DNA from: Terriglobia bacterium
GTDB taxonomy: Bacteria; Acidobacteriota; Terriglobia; Terriglobales; Acidobacteriaceae
Reading direction: 5' to 3'
DNA: 64,000 nt
Assembly (NCBI GenBank): GCA_020073185.1
Contig: JAIQFT010000005.1
Location: 37,468 to 101,467 of the forward strand
In this document: positions 1-8,746 of the stretch, one piece after another
Position numbering within the stretch: position 1 is the first letter of the stretch
Layout: each line of letters starts with the position of its first letter
Translations under genes and position numbers: made by a program
The notes under the pieces: model-generated
The model's input: only the letters and a program-made list of their open reading frames with translations
Database searches by the model: none
Told to the model about the DNA's origin: nothing

Positions 1-55
1 CGCACCCTCGCGTGTTCAGCCTCGCGATCTGAGATCCATTGCAGGTTATATAGCC

Positions 56-80
56 AAGCCGCGAATAGTTCGCGGCTTTT
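56..80 (+). terminator. Rho-independent terminator at the left edge
   Basis: Perfect 10-bp inverted repeat (56-65 with 69-78) around a 3-base loop, ending in four T on the plus strand. It probably ends a plus-strand transcript that starts left of the window. Confidence 0.7.
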
Positions 81-163
81 GTAGTTCCGCGCAAACCCTC
101 CGCTCAAGCCCGCCCGGGCGCCAGCGCGCTGATCGCAGCTCAGAACTCGACATTTGCAACCCG

Positions 164-385
164 CTACTTCTTCCCCTGCACCGCATTCAAACACCGGCCG
201 TAGAGATCCAGCAGATGGTCGACATATTCGGACGGCTTCACCGGTTGGCCGCCTTGGAATCCGGTGACTCCCGATGCGGATCCCGTCTTGCCGTAGCCGG
301 TGGTCATGGCGATGAACTTCATCATGTCCAGCGCGATGTCCTCGTTGCGCCGCGAACCGACGGTGGCGCCTGGCGTTTCGTCCAT
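164..385 (-). CDS. Small hypothetical protein (73 aa) at the prophage left side
   Basis: I do not recognise this protein. It is short and soluble, with no membrane segment. It has a glycine-rich middle (GVTGFQGG) and a C-terminal helix containing EYVDHLLDLYGRCL. The start is well supported: GGGAGGAG lies about 6 bases before the ATG on the minus strand. It lies downstream of, and in the same direction as, the repressor, about 140 bp away, so it may share its transcript and be expressed in the lysogen. Confidence 0.6.
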   Translation of the reverse strand: MDETPGATVGSRRNEDIALDMMKFIAMTTGYGKTGSASGVTGFQGGQPVKPSEYVDHLLDLYGRCLNAVQGKK

Positions 386-502
386 GAAAACTCCTCCCTG
401 TGAGATAAGGATGAAGGGCTGGTCTGCGCGGGTGTGCGCGGCTCCGCGCCAAGATCAATGCCTGACGATCATACCAAAGGGCATGCGAACAGCCCCGCAG
501 TC

Positions 503-529
503 ACTCGAAACTCGCAACTCGCAACTCGT
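503..529. repeat. Short tandem ACTCGCA-type repeat
   Basis: Three to four imperfect 7-bp copies of AACTCGC lie just beyond the repressor stop. This resembles the other low-complexity word repeats in spacers of this window. Confidence 0.5.
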
Positions 530-1245
530 TACGTCTCGATCCCCACATGGCAAACCCGGCCCACGATGTAATCCGACAACCGTTTTCCTTCCTCGATCGG
601 CAGCACACACACCGGGTACGCCGGGTTGTGGGGGCGCAGCACCAGGTTGCGGCCCGCCAACTCAACGTACTTCACCGTGCAGCCGCCGCAGGCGCGCACC
701 GCGTACATGTTCTGCTCGTGGCGGCGATACGGCTTCAACGAATTGTAATGGCGGTCGATGAGCAACAGCGATCCGGGCAGCATCCGCGGGTACATGCTCA
801 TCCCGTCGTGGGCGTCCACCTTCACCAGCACGAAGCGGCGCCAGCCCTGGCGCGGGCTGGCCAGCTCGGCCCGCAGCCGCCGCAGGAACGCCTTCTTGAA
901 CTTCAGGATGTCGCGCACCGCCTCGCTGGTGATCACCGGCTCGCCGGCGGCGATCGTCCCCTCCACCAGCAGCACGTTTTCGAACTCGTCTTCGCTGGGC
1001 GGCAGGATGGTGGCGCGCTTGCCGAGTTCGGCCGGGTCCAGCAGGTCCAGCACCGAGAGGCGCAGTGCCACCAACACCCGGTCCATCGCCCCCAGGCTGA
1101 GCGCCCGCTTGCGGTTCAGAAAGTTGGAGACGTGCGCCTGCTGGAAACCCGCCAGCCGCGCCACTTTCAAGCCGGTCAACTCTCCCGCCGCGATACGCGC
1201 CAGCAGCAGTCGCCGGAGCCTCTCCTGCAAGGTGCGGAATTTCAT
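529..1245 (-). CDS. LexA/CI-type phage repressor, HTH plus S24 peptidase
   Basis: Prophage repressor of 238 aa. The N-terminal part (about 5-70) is a Cro/CI-like helix-turn-helix with the segment VARLAGFQQAHVSNFLNRKR. The C-terminal part is an S24 self-cleavage domain. A LexA-like scissile bond is visible in TIAAGEPV (Ala100-Gly101). The nucleophile is Ser150 in DGMSMYP and the general base is Lys192 in CTVKYVE. With all three present, RecA-stimulated autocleavage and SOS induction are expected from the family, though not shown. It is divergent from the early genes across a 137-bp region that holds candidate operators. Confidence 0.88.
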   Translation of the reverse strand: MKFRTLQERLRRLLLARIAAGELTGLKVARLAGFQQAHVSNFLNRKRALSLGAMDRVLVALRLSVLDLLDPAELGKRATILPPSEDEFENVLLVEGTIAAGEPVITSEAVRDILKFKKAFLRRLRAELASPRQGWRRFVLVKVDAHDGMSMYPRMLPGSLLLIDRHYNSLKPYRRHEQNMYAVRACGGCTVKYVELAGRNLVLRPHNPAYPVCVLPIEEGKRLSDYIVGRVCHVGIET

Positions 1246-1271
1246 GGAGATTTATCACCGCAATATCATGC

Positions 1272-1364
1272 AGCTATACATCGCGCAAGTTACCAAAGAC
1301 AAAAGGAATAGAAATCTTGACAAGGAACTGCAGCAAGCTATATCTTGCAATTCTTCGTATAGCT
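1272..1364. promoter_or_regulatory. Candidate repressor operators and early promoter
   Basis: The heptamer AGCTATA occurs three times between the divergent repressor and early gene: 1272-1278 (+), 1336-1342 (+) and 1358-1364 (inverted). The last two form an inverted repeat. GCAAG/CTTGC arms (1333-1337, 1344-1348) overlap it. A sigma-70-like promoter sits in the same place: TTGACA at 1317-1322, a 16-bp spacer and TATATC at 1339-1344. Operators overlapping the -10 would fit repression of the early genes. Confidence 0.5.
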
Positions 1365-1382
1365 GACCGAAAAGGTGCAGCG

Positions 1383-1658
1383 ATGTCCGAAATTCCGAGT
1401 CCACTTGCGGAAACCGGTTCCATTTCGAGGACGCCGGCCCGCACCGGATCCAACATCTGTTCCGCCGACGAAAATATGTTTCTCGAAATGCGCCGCAAAG
1501 TGCAAGAGTCCGAACTACTCTCCTCTGCCACCGAGCGGCTGCTGCTCAAGACGCACTTCAACGGCCGTCTCACCGTCGTCATCCATAACGGTCGCGTTAT
1601 CAAGTCCGCTTATGAAGAGGGATATTTCCGGAGAAATAACGACCTCGGCAGCGGATAG
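1383..1658 (+). CDS. Small early phage protein (91 aa), unknown
   Basis: First plus-strand gene after the candidate operators and promoter, so probably an early lytic or regulatory gene. I do not recognise a family. The N-terminal third is Ser/Pro-rich. The middle is helical (MFLEMRRKVQESELLSSATERLLL) and is followed by a small beta segment (GRLTVVIHNGRVIKSAYEEGYF). The ATG at 1383 is chosen because AAAGGTG precedes it. The upstream TTG at 1317 is part of the -35 box and is unlikely to start translation. Confidence 0.55.
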   Translation: MSEIPSPLAETGSISRTPARTGSNICSADENMFLEMRRKVQESELLSSATERLLLKTHFNGRLTVVIHNGRVIKSAYEEGYFRRNNDLGSG

Positions 1659-1800
1659 CGATGCTGGCCGCCGCCGGTCGAGCCGGCAAGACGCCGTTTC
1701 CAACTAAATAGCCCAGCAGGTCCACGGTACGATCAACCAGCCCTGCTCCGTCCGGCCCGCGCCGCACGGCAGCAGGGTTTCTTATTATCCAGGAGAACTC

Positions 1801-2028
1801 ATGCATTCCCTTACTACCCTCCCCCACCTCCAACTCAAGTACTGCGAGCGCTGTGGCGGCCTCTGGCTGCGCCCCGATGGGGCCACGATTCCCTACTGTC
1901 CCGCTTGCGAGCCCTTCATGGCCGTGCTGCCGCTGCGAAACCCGCGCAACCAGCGCAAGCCGGTGCGTCGCGCCTTGGTTCCTGCCATGGTCTCCATGCT
2001 CACGGTGATTTCGGGATGGTGGGTATGA
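1801..2028 (+). CDS. Small zinc-ribbon protein with C-terminal hydrophobic end (75 aa)
   Basis: Contains CERCGG and CPAC, a four-cysteine zinc-ribbon pattern over residues about 15-35. A basic linker follows, and then a hydrophobic C-terminus (VPAMVSMLTVISGWWV). A good SD (CAGGAGAAC) precedes the ATG. Its stop overlaps the start of the next gene (ATGA), so the two are probably translationally coupled. The role is unknown; small ribbon proteins next to HTH genes in phages are often regulatory. Confidence 0.65.
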   Translation: MHSLTTLPHLQLKYCERCGGLWLRPDGATIPYCPACEPFMAVLPLRNPRNQRKPVRRALVPAMVSMLTVISGWWV

Positions 2029-2684
2029 CTGACGGTGAGCCTCTGCCAGTCCCTCGCCCTGAAGTTTCCGTCTACCGCGACCACTGCATTGCCCTATTGC
2101 GCCGCTATTTTTACATGGCGGTCGAGATCGGACGTCTGCCCGCCCTGCTCGGCCGCGAGTACTTCCGCACGAACGCTCAGGATTATCACGTGCACTCCTT
2201 CGAGAACATCGCCATCTTCGTTATTGATGTCGAACGCTGCCTGGACCGCCTCCAACCCTTCGATCAGGATCTGGTGGCGCGTATCGTTTTGCAGGAATAC
2301 GAAGAAGAGGAGGCGGCCAAGCTGCTGCACTGTGGCCTGCGCACCATCGAGCGCCGTCTGCCCGAAGCGCTCGATGCGCTCACCGAGATGTTTCTGAACA
2401 ATTCCATGCTCAACACCGCGCAGCGCGTTCCTCACCATGCCATTCTGCCCGCCGAAAAGCAGGTCCATTGTCGCAAGCGCGTTCCTCAACGGGCACGCAT
2501 CCAGGCTCAAGCCACCGCATCCAGAATCCGCCCCACAGCCGACATTCCCCAACCGCAGAAATTGCTTGTCAAGCCCCCAAATCCGGACAATCCTCTCTAT
2601 CCTCCCCAAGAGAAAGAAAATATAATTCTTCCGGATGTGGCGGGTTTACCCTCTCGAGTGTGCTATGCTGAATTTATAAGTTGA
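2025..2684 (+). CDS. Sigma-region-4-like HTH phage regulator (219 aa)
   Basis: Residues about 72-125 resemble sigma-70 region 4: RCLDRLQPFDQDLVARIVL, an acidic stretch, then AAKLLHCGLRTIERRLPEAL as the recognition helix. Such proteins can act as phage late-gene activators or alternative sigma-like factors. The C-terminal 90 residues are basic and proline-rich and look disordered. The start at 2025 is chosen because it forms an ATGA overlap with the zinc-ribbon gene; an ATG at 2016 is the alternative. Its place between the early genes and the structural operon fits a late regulator. Confidence 0.6.
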   Translation: MTDGEPLPVPRPEVSVYRDHCIALLRRYFYMAVEIGRLPALLGREYFRTNAQDYHVHSFENIAIFVIDVERCLDRLQPFDQDLVARIVLQEYEEEEAAKLLHCGLRTIERRLPEALDALTEMFLNNSMLNTAQRVPHHAILPAEKQVHCRKRVPQRARIQAQATASRIRPTADIPQPQKLLVKPPNPDNPLYPPQEKENIILPDVAGLPSRVCYAEFIS

Positions 2685-2740
2685 TTAGAAGCAATCTTTC
2701 TGAGAGGCGCGCCGGGCAACCGACGCGCTTTTCCTTATTT

Positions 2741-3014
2741 ATGATGAAATTAAAGCAAAGCCTGGCCGACCCGACCCTGGAACTAGAGCCCGGCGGCCCA
2801 TTGCAGGACGCCCTCACCCAGATTCGGGAAGCGAAGGACAAGATCGTCCATGCCGTCATGCAGAAGGCCGTTGACGACGGCTGCTATCAGCGCGCCAAAT
2901 GGCCTCTTTGAGTTCGGCGACATTACCCGGGCGGGCCATACTTCGCCGTTGGACCAGATCGCGGACCTGCGTTTGCTTTTGGACCAATTGCAGATTCCGG
3001 AATCGCAGGAATGA
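2741..3014 (+). CDS. Small helical phage protein apparently split by a +1 frameshift
   Basis: The first frame from the ATG at 2741 reads a helical protein (PLQDALTQIREAKDKIVHAV) and stops at 2911. The +1 frame, open across the same point, continues as a natural-looking tail (GLFEFGDITRAGHTSPLDQ and RLLLDQLQIPESQE) and stops at 3012-3014. Joining them near 2890-2900 gives one protein of about 90 aa. It could be a sequencing error, a real mutation or programmed shifting. No good SD precedes either start, so the 5' end is uncertain. No family recognised. Confidence 0.4.
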
Positions 3015-3095
3015 GTTGCCACCGAATTTTCAGCCAACGTCGTGCCGTAGAATGAATCTATAAAACCTACGTGCTGCACGGGAGCGGCTGATCGC

Positions 3096-3554
3096 ATGGA
3101 CATGACCTGGGTAACCGACCGCATCGCGGTCGGCGGCGGTATCTGGACGAAGGACAAGATGGAGCAGGTGGCGCGCAGCGGCGTCACTCACATCATTGAT
3201 ATGCAGGTCGAGTTCGACGACACTGCCCTGGCCCAGCCCCACGGCATCCAGGTGCTGTGGAACCCGACCGACGACGATTTCCAGCTGAAGGGCGCGGAAG
3301 TGTTTCGGCGCGGCGTCGAGTTCGCGCTCGGCGCCCTGAATGGCGGCCATGGTAATCGGCTGTTCGTCCATTGCGCCGCCGGCGTGCACCGCGCGCCCAT
3401 GATGACCCTCGGCATCCTTCGAGTCCTCGGTTTTCCGTTGCCCGAGGCCATGGAAATGATCGAGGGCCGCCGCCCGGTGGTAGACTTTGCGGCGGTTTAC
3501 GTGCGCAGCGTGGAGAACTTCATCCGCGCCTACGAATCCGCTCCGGCCAAATAG
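3096..3554 (+). CDS. Dual-specificity/tyrosine phosphatase-like protein (152 aa)
   Basis: Compact cysteine-based phosphatase. The P-loop signature HCAAGVHRA (Cys93, Arg99) matches HCx5R. An upstream acidic cluster (residues 59-61, PTDDDF) can supply the general-acid Asp. The length and the C-terminal helix (AMEMIEGRRPVV) match the DSPc fold. The substrate is unknown: phosphoprotein, nucleotide or RNA 5'-end are all possible in this superfamily. It lies in the prophage just before the secreted-protein genes, as a cargo or host-takeover gene might. GGGAGCGG precedes the start. Confidence 0.8.
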   Translation: MDMTWVTDRIAVGGGIWTKDKMEQVARSGVTHIIDMQVEFDDTALAQPHGIQVLWNPTDDDFQLKGAEVFRRGVEFALGALNGGHGNRLFVHCAAGVHRAPMMTLGILRVLGFPLPEAMEMIEGRRPVVDFAAVYVRSVENFIRAYESAPAK

Positions 3555-3622
3555 GAAACGACCGTGCCCGACGCGCCCGCGCGTGTCCTTAGCCAACGAC
3601 CAACAACTAGCGACGAATCATT

Positions 3623-6600
3623 ATGACTATGGATACCCGCCGCTTCGTGCGGCTTTTTTGTTGCCTGCTGCTGTTCGGCCATGCTGCCTGGGCCGCCGAT
3701 CCCGCCAAGACTCTCATCCAGGATACCCTCTATCGCGCGGATGGTTCGCCGGCCGCGGGCACATTGGTGGTCTCTTGGCCGGCCTTTGTCACCGCCGATG
3801 GCAAGTCGGTCGCCGCCGGTTCGTTAAGCGTGAAGATCCGTGACGGCGCGGTCAACCTTCCGCTGGTGCCCACCCAGGGCGCCACGCCCGCCGGCACCTA
3901 TTACAAGGTGATCTTCACCCTCGACAACGGCGCCAGCTCGCAAGAATACTGGTCCGTCCCCAGCAACTCGCCGACCTCCATCTCCGCCATTCGATCTTCG
4001 GTTGTGCCCGCCACAGTGGCCCTGCAGGTCGTCTCGCGCGAGTACGTGGATAGCGCCATCGCCGCCGCCGCAGGCACGCCGAGCAACCCGCTGGCGCTGA
4101 ACAAGGGCGGCACTGGCCAGAGTTCGTGGACCTCGGGGCGCTGCGTGCGCGTCGCCGAAGGCGGCACCCGCCTGGAAACGGCACCCTCCGACTGCAGCGT
4201 GGCGACCAGCAATGCCGACATGGTCGATGGGCAGCACGCCAGCAGCTTCCAGGCGACCCTCGCCAACGCTGCCAGCTTGTCCAAGATCGGGGAGGACGGC
4301 GGCAATCCGCTGTGGAATGGAGGCGCGTGGCCAGGTGGCGGATCATCAAACGCCACGCAGATTCAGGGCAAGGCGGTGGACAACCCCAACGCGGCCGGGC
4401 AGCAGTTAACCTACAACGGCACCAAGTTCGCCGCGCAGGCGCCGGTGTTTATTGACCCGCGCAACTTCACAGTTGGGGGCGTGAATTACACCATCGACTG
4501 CACCGGCACGACCGATTCTTATGCCGCCCTGAACGCGCTCTTCAACAACATGTCCGGGCGCAAGGTGATGCTTCCGCTCGGCTCGGATTGCACCGCCCGA
4601 ACCAACTCCCAGATCGTCGTCTTCGGTCAGACGAGTTTCTACATTGATGGCGGATCACCCACGGGAGGGGTGGGATTCACGCTCTGGGGCTGTCTGGCCG
4701 CGGGCACGAGCGTGCTCAAGTTCAACCGATCCGGCAACGGGGTGATCAAAGGGCTGATGATTCGCAATGTCGGTCCCTATTGCTCCTCCACCGCGACCAC
4801 CGGGATCGAGGTGACGAACACGGGAGGCGGAGGCTACACCGGAACCAGCCTTACTTTCCAGGACAATTCGTTTTTTGGCTATGGCGTCGCCGCCAACTAT
4901 ATCGGCCTCTCCATCGCGGGTATACCGAACTTGGAGGACATGAAGATCCGCGGCAATCACTTCAGCTGTTACGGTTCGAACAGCACCGGCCTCTACATCA
5001 GCGGCGGCAACAGCGAAGGAAACATCGTCGAGGAAAACAACATCGGGAACTGCTATTACGGCATCTGGCAGTCCGCCGGTTCCAAGATTCGCAACAATAC
5101 GTTCGGATATAACGGCTCCTACTCGACCTTCGGCGCGGGCGGCGCAGCCATCCACATTCAGTCGTGCCTCACCAGTCAGTACATCGGCTGGAACAAGGGC
5201 ACGGAAGGCACCGGCGTATTTCTGGATGTCGCGGCGGCGGCAGGTTGCTATCTGACGTTTGAAGGCAATGATTTTGCCACCAACGACATCGCGCCGAGTA
5301 CCAGCGCCATCTATGTGTCAGGCCCCATGACGACGCTGCGCAACAACCGCTTCAACACCTACGCCGCGCCCAACCTGCCCAGCAACGCCCCGTTGATCGG
5401 CACCCACGACAGCTTGAGCAGTCACGGCGCTCTGATGTCCCTCATGGACGACGGCACCAACCGTTGGGCATGGACATCGGGAACGTTTACCGGATTATTC
5501 GACAGCAGGGCTTTCCAGTACGCATCGAAGTACCCCGCACTTGCCGAGACGCAGCCCACGGAAGAGCGCAACTACGATCTGCGATTGGCGCCTCCAGACA
5601 CTTCGTATGGGCAGCCGTCGCGACTGATTTTCAGGTCGTGGGCCGGCGCCTGGGACGACTACGTGCTCGCGAATATGCCGGAAGGCTTTGGTGCCAGCGA
5701 CTTCTCATCGTTGCTTCTCTACCACCCCACCGGTGTCTCCAACTCCAATATCGGAGTCACCGCGCAACCGCCATTCATGGGTGGCTTAGCAACCAAGGTC
5801 GCAGCCATGAGCAGCAACCTGACATACGCTTGGCACGGCACGGCAGGCTCGACTCACTATACCTACCAACTTGTCGGGCTATCCGGCGCCGGGACGGTCG
5901 CACTCGGGCCATCGGTAACGGTCACCAACGGCGCGGCGGTGTTGAACTCGACCGACTACCCCGCTTTAGCGAGTACCTATAGTCCGGGCTTCTATGCCTA
6001 TTACGTCTGCCGCACAGCCTCCAGCGGTACGCCCTCCAGCACCGGAATCATTGGCACAGTCTACGTCACGGATAAGACCAATTGGGCCTTCGCGGGCGTT
6101 CCCCAGATGCAATTCAGCGACACGGGTCTAGCGGCGAACGGAGCGTGCCCAACGGTGGGCACCGCTGACGGCTCCATCAATCTAGCGCTGGGCGCGAAAC
6201 TGAAGATGAATGGCGTTCCCATCACCAACTCCACTTTAGTGCGCTGGCCGTGGACGGCAAGCTCAACTGCGGTCACCGGCGGCGGCTCAGTTGCCAACGT
6301 GATTGACGGCGATACGACTACCTACTGGAACGCCATTGGTACGACTGCCGATCTCGTGATCGACACCGGGCGGGTACAGCCCATCGCGGGACTGACTTAT
6401 ACGCCCTACAGCGTTGGCTACCGCGTCTTGAATTATTCCGTGGCGCTCTCCAGCGATGGCACGACCTACGGCTCTGCGGTCGCAACGGGCACTTTTGCTA
6501 ACGACAACACCGCCAAGGTCGTGACCTGGGCCGCCACCAACTCCCGCTACGTGAAGTTCAGCATCCTGAGTTCGGGCGATGGCAACGCCAATCCGGCGGT

Positions 6601-8746
6601 CGCCGAAATGTCCATTGACGTGGTACAGAACATCGACGCGGACGAGGTCGACGGACGCCACGCCAGTGACTTTCTCGCCGCGACCACTGTTCTACCCGCC
6701 ACCAAAACGAGCGCATCGCAAAAGTGGCTGGCGTCCTACGATGCCACCACCGGCGCCTTCGCGCAGACGCGGCCCGCGTTCACCGACATCAGCGGCTCGG
6801 TCGCGGCTTCGCAGTTACCCACACCTACCGCATCCGCGCTCGGCGGCGTGAAGTCGCTCACCTGCACCGGCACCGACAAAGTTTCCGCCATCGGCACGGA
6901 CGGCGTTCCGGTGTGCTCCGCCGATCAAATCGGCGGTGCCGGCGGCGGCATCACCGCGCTTAACACGCTGAGCGCCGCCACGCAGACGTTTGCCAAAGTG
7001 GATGACACCAACGTCACGCTTTCCATCGGCTCGGCTACGAGCACGCACACTTTCACACTCGGCTGGACGGGCACGCTCGGCAAAGCGCGCGGCGGCACCG
7101 GTGCGGACATGTCGGGCGTGACCTTCCCTAGTTCGGGCACGCTGGCGGTGACCACTGACCTTCCGGGCAATGAACCGGGCGCGACCAACAACTTCCTCAC
7201 CGGCTACAACTCGGCGACCCACGCGTTCAGCAAAACGCAGCCGATTTGGGCGAATATCGACAAGACCACATCGAGCCTGGCGGACCTGGCGACGCGAAGT
7301 GCCGGCGATCTCAGCAGCGGTACACTGCCAGCCGCCCGGCTGCCCAAGCCCACCACCAGCGCGCTGGGTGGCGTCTACATGTCGGCTGACTGCTCCGCCG
7401 GCCAGCACGTGAGCAGTGTCAATACTTCGACCGGCGCGCTGACCTGTTCGGCAGATTCCGGCGGCGGCGGTTCAGGCGCCATCAGCAACGGTGCGACCAA
7501 TGCCATCCCGAAATACACCGCTGCGACAACACTTGACGATTCGTTGCTCTCCGACGATGGCACCACTCTGAGTTACTCGGGGACTGGTGGAATCGCGGTT
7601 CCGCAGCTTGCGACCAGTGGCACCGGCGCGGGCACTGTGTACTTGAAACAAGGCACCGCAGCCTCACTCGGCACGACGTCAGTCGGATTCACCGCTCCAC
7701 CTAGCGTCAGCAGTTACAACCTGCTGTTCCCGGGCGCTGCGGGAAGTGGCTTGTTGACCTGGAGCAATGCCGCCAACGTAGTGACTGGGACGTTTACCAG
7801 CGTCTTAGGATCGGCTCTGGGCGGGACCGCGAACGGGTTCACCAAGTTCAGCGGCCCGACGACAGCCGAGAAAACCTTCACGTTGCCGGATGCCAGCGCG
7901 ACGATTCTCACCAGCAACGCTGCAGTGACGGTCGCGCAAGGCGGCACCGGGCTGGGCACTTTGACGACGCACGCGCTTTACGCGGGCAACGCCACAACTT
8001 CTCCCTCGGCCATCACGGTGCCGTCGGCCGATTCGTTGCTTTACGGCACCACCGGCGCCGATCCCTTATTTAAAGCGCTGCCGACGACCGGAACCAATGG
8101 CTGCTCCGGCAGTGGCGATGCGCTGCAATGGAACAACTCGACCCACGCCTTCGCCTGTATCACCGGACTGGGTGCGGGCGGCTCCGGCACGGTCAACTCC
8201 GGCACGGCTAGCCATATTGCCTATTACGCGACATCAACGGGCGCAGTTAGCGATATGGGCGCCGACTTCACGTTCGGCACGCATACGTTGAGTGGAGGGG
8301 CTTCAAGCATTCTCGACCTCAGCGCGTCGGCGGCGACGGCGGGACTGAAGATTCCGACTACGGCGGGTGGAGCCCCAACCGTGGATGGCCAGATTGCGGT
8401 GAATTCTACAACTCACAACTTGGTATTCGGCTCGAACGGCGCCACGGCAGTAGCGAGCCGGACCATCGCCGCCGGCTCCTCGGCAATGGGAACGAGTTCA
8501 ATTGCATCCGCCGCTTGCGCCACCGCGGTAACCACTTCGGCGACCGGAACCGCGACCACCGACGTTGTATGGTGGGGCTTCAACGGCGACCCGACCGGGG
8601 TGACCGGCTACGCTCCGGCGACGACGGGAATGTTGACGATCATTGCTTACCCGACCGCCGACAACGTGAACTTCAAGGTCTGCAATAACACTTCGGCTGC
8701 AATTACGCCGGGAGCGATTACGCTGAACTGGAGGATCGTGCGATGA
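3623..8746 (+). CDS. Giant tailspike-like protein with Sec signal peptide (1707 aa)
   Basis: Residues 1-24 form a typical signal peptide (RRFVRLF, hydrophobic core, AWA/AD cleavage). Residues about 30-145 are a beta-rich domain ending in an EYVDSAI helix. About 276-590 look like a right-handed beta-helix (pectate-lyase-like), rich in Asn, Gly and short strands. About 870-1000 look like an F5/8-type-C carbohydrate-binding domain (VIDGDTTTYW; NSRYVKFSI). The rest is a fibre-like shaft with repeated KGGTG/RGGTG/QGGTG turns, VDGxHASxF twice (about 201 and 1013) and LPxPTxSALGGV twice. This resembles a phage tailspike, yet it is predicted to be exported. It heads a coupled three-gene set, with an ATGA overlap to the next gene. 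Whether it is a virion part or a cell-surface adhesin is open. Confidence 0.8.
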   Translation: MTMDTRRFVRLFCCLLLFGHAAWAADPAKTLIQDTLYRADGSPAAGTLVVSWPAFVTADGKSVAAGSLSVKIRDGAVNLPLVPTQGATPAGTYYKVIFTLDNGASSQEYWSVPSNSPTSISAIRSSVVPATVALQVVSREYVDSAIAAAAGTPSNPLALNKGGTGQSSWTSGRCVRVAEGGTRLETAPSDCSVATSNADMVDGQHASSFQATLANAASLSKIGEDGGNPLWNGGAWPGGGSSNATQIQGKAVDNPNAAGQQLTYNGTKFAAQAPVFIDPRNFTVGGVNYTIDCTGTTDSYAALNALFNNMSGRKVMLPLGSDCTARTNSQIVVFGQTSFYIDGGSPTGGVGFTLWGCLAAGTSVLKFNRSGNGVIKGLMIRNVGPYCSSTATTGIEVTNTGGGGYTGTSLTFQDNSFFGYGVAANYIGLSIAGIPNLEDMKIRGNHFSCYGSNSTGLYISGGNSEGNIVEENNIGNCYYGIWQSAGSKIRNNTFGYNGSYSTFGAGGAAIHIQSCLTSQYIGWNKGTEGTGVFLDVAAAAGCYLTFEGNDFATNDIAPSTSAIYVSGPMTTLRNNRFNTYAAPNLPSNAPLIGTHDSLSSHGALMSLMDDGTNRWAWTSGTFTGLFDSRAFQYASKYPALAETQPTEERNYDLRLAPPDTSYGQPSRLIFRSWAGAWDDYVLANMPEGFGASDFSSLLLYHPTGVSNSNIGVTAQPPFMGGLATKVAAMSSNLTYAWHGTAGSTHYTYQLVGLSGAGTVALGPSVTVTNGAAVLNSTDYPALASTYSPGFYAYYVCRTASSGTPSSTGIIGTVYVTDKTNWAFAGVPQMQFSDTGLAANGACPTVGTADGSINLALGAKLKMNGVPITNSTLVRWPWTASSTAVTGGGSVANVIDGDTTTYWNAIGTTADLVIDTGRVQPIAGLTYTPYSVGYRVLNYSVALSSDGTTYGSAVATGTFANDNTAKVVTWAATNSRYVKFSILSSGDGNANPAVAEMSIDVVQNIDADEVDGRHASDFLAATTVLPATKTSASQKWLASYDATTGAFAQTRPAFTDISGSVAASQLPTPTASALGGVKSLTCTGTDKVSAIGTDGVPVCSADQIGGAGGGITALNTLSAATQTFAKVDDTNVTLSIGSATSTHTFTLGWTGTLGKARGGTGADMSGVTFPSSGTLAVTTDLPGNEPGATNNFLTGYNSATHAFSKTQPIWANIDKTTSSLADLATRSAGDLSSGTLPAARLPKPTTSALGGVYMSADCSAGQHVSSVNTSTGALTCSADSGGGGSGAISNGATNAIPKYTAATTLDDSLLSDDGTTLSYSGTGGIAVPQLATSGTGAGTVYLKQGTAASLGTTSVGFTAPPSVSSYNLLFPGAAGSGLLTWSNAANVVTGTFTSVLGSALGGTANGFTKFSGPTTAEKTFTLPDASATILTSNAAVTVAQGGTGLGTLTTHALYAGNATTSPSAITVPSADSLLYGTTGADPLFKALPTTGTNGCSGSGDALQWNNSTHAFACITGLGAGGSGTVNSGTASHIAYYATSTGAVSDMGADFTFGTHTLSGGASSILDLSASAATAGLKIPTTAGGAPTVDGQIAVNSTTHNLVFGSNGATAVASRTIAAGSSAMGTSSIASAACATAVTTSATGTATTDVVWWGFNGDPTGVTGYAPATTGMLTIIAYPTADNVNFKVCNNTSAAITPGAITLNWRIVR
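3639..3659 (+). terminator. Terminator-like hairpin inside the signal-peptide codons
   Basis: GCCGC (3639-3643), loop TTCGT, GCGGC (3649-3653), then six T. It has the form of an intrinsic terminator but lies 16 bases inside the 1707-aa gene. It may attenuate transcription of the secreted-protein and structural genes, or end transcripts from the phosphatase gene. Confidence 0.45.

Noticed and set aside
1..163. tRNA or attachment site at the left edge
   Set aside because: No T-arm or cloverleaf; only a terminator hairpin is present.
2621..2626. TATAAT inside the HTH gene as a promoter
   Set aside because: No -35 element at a proper distance.
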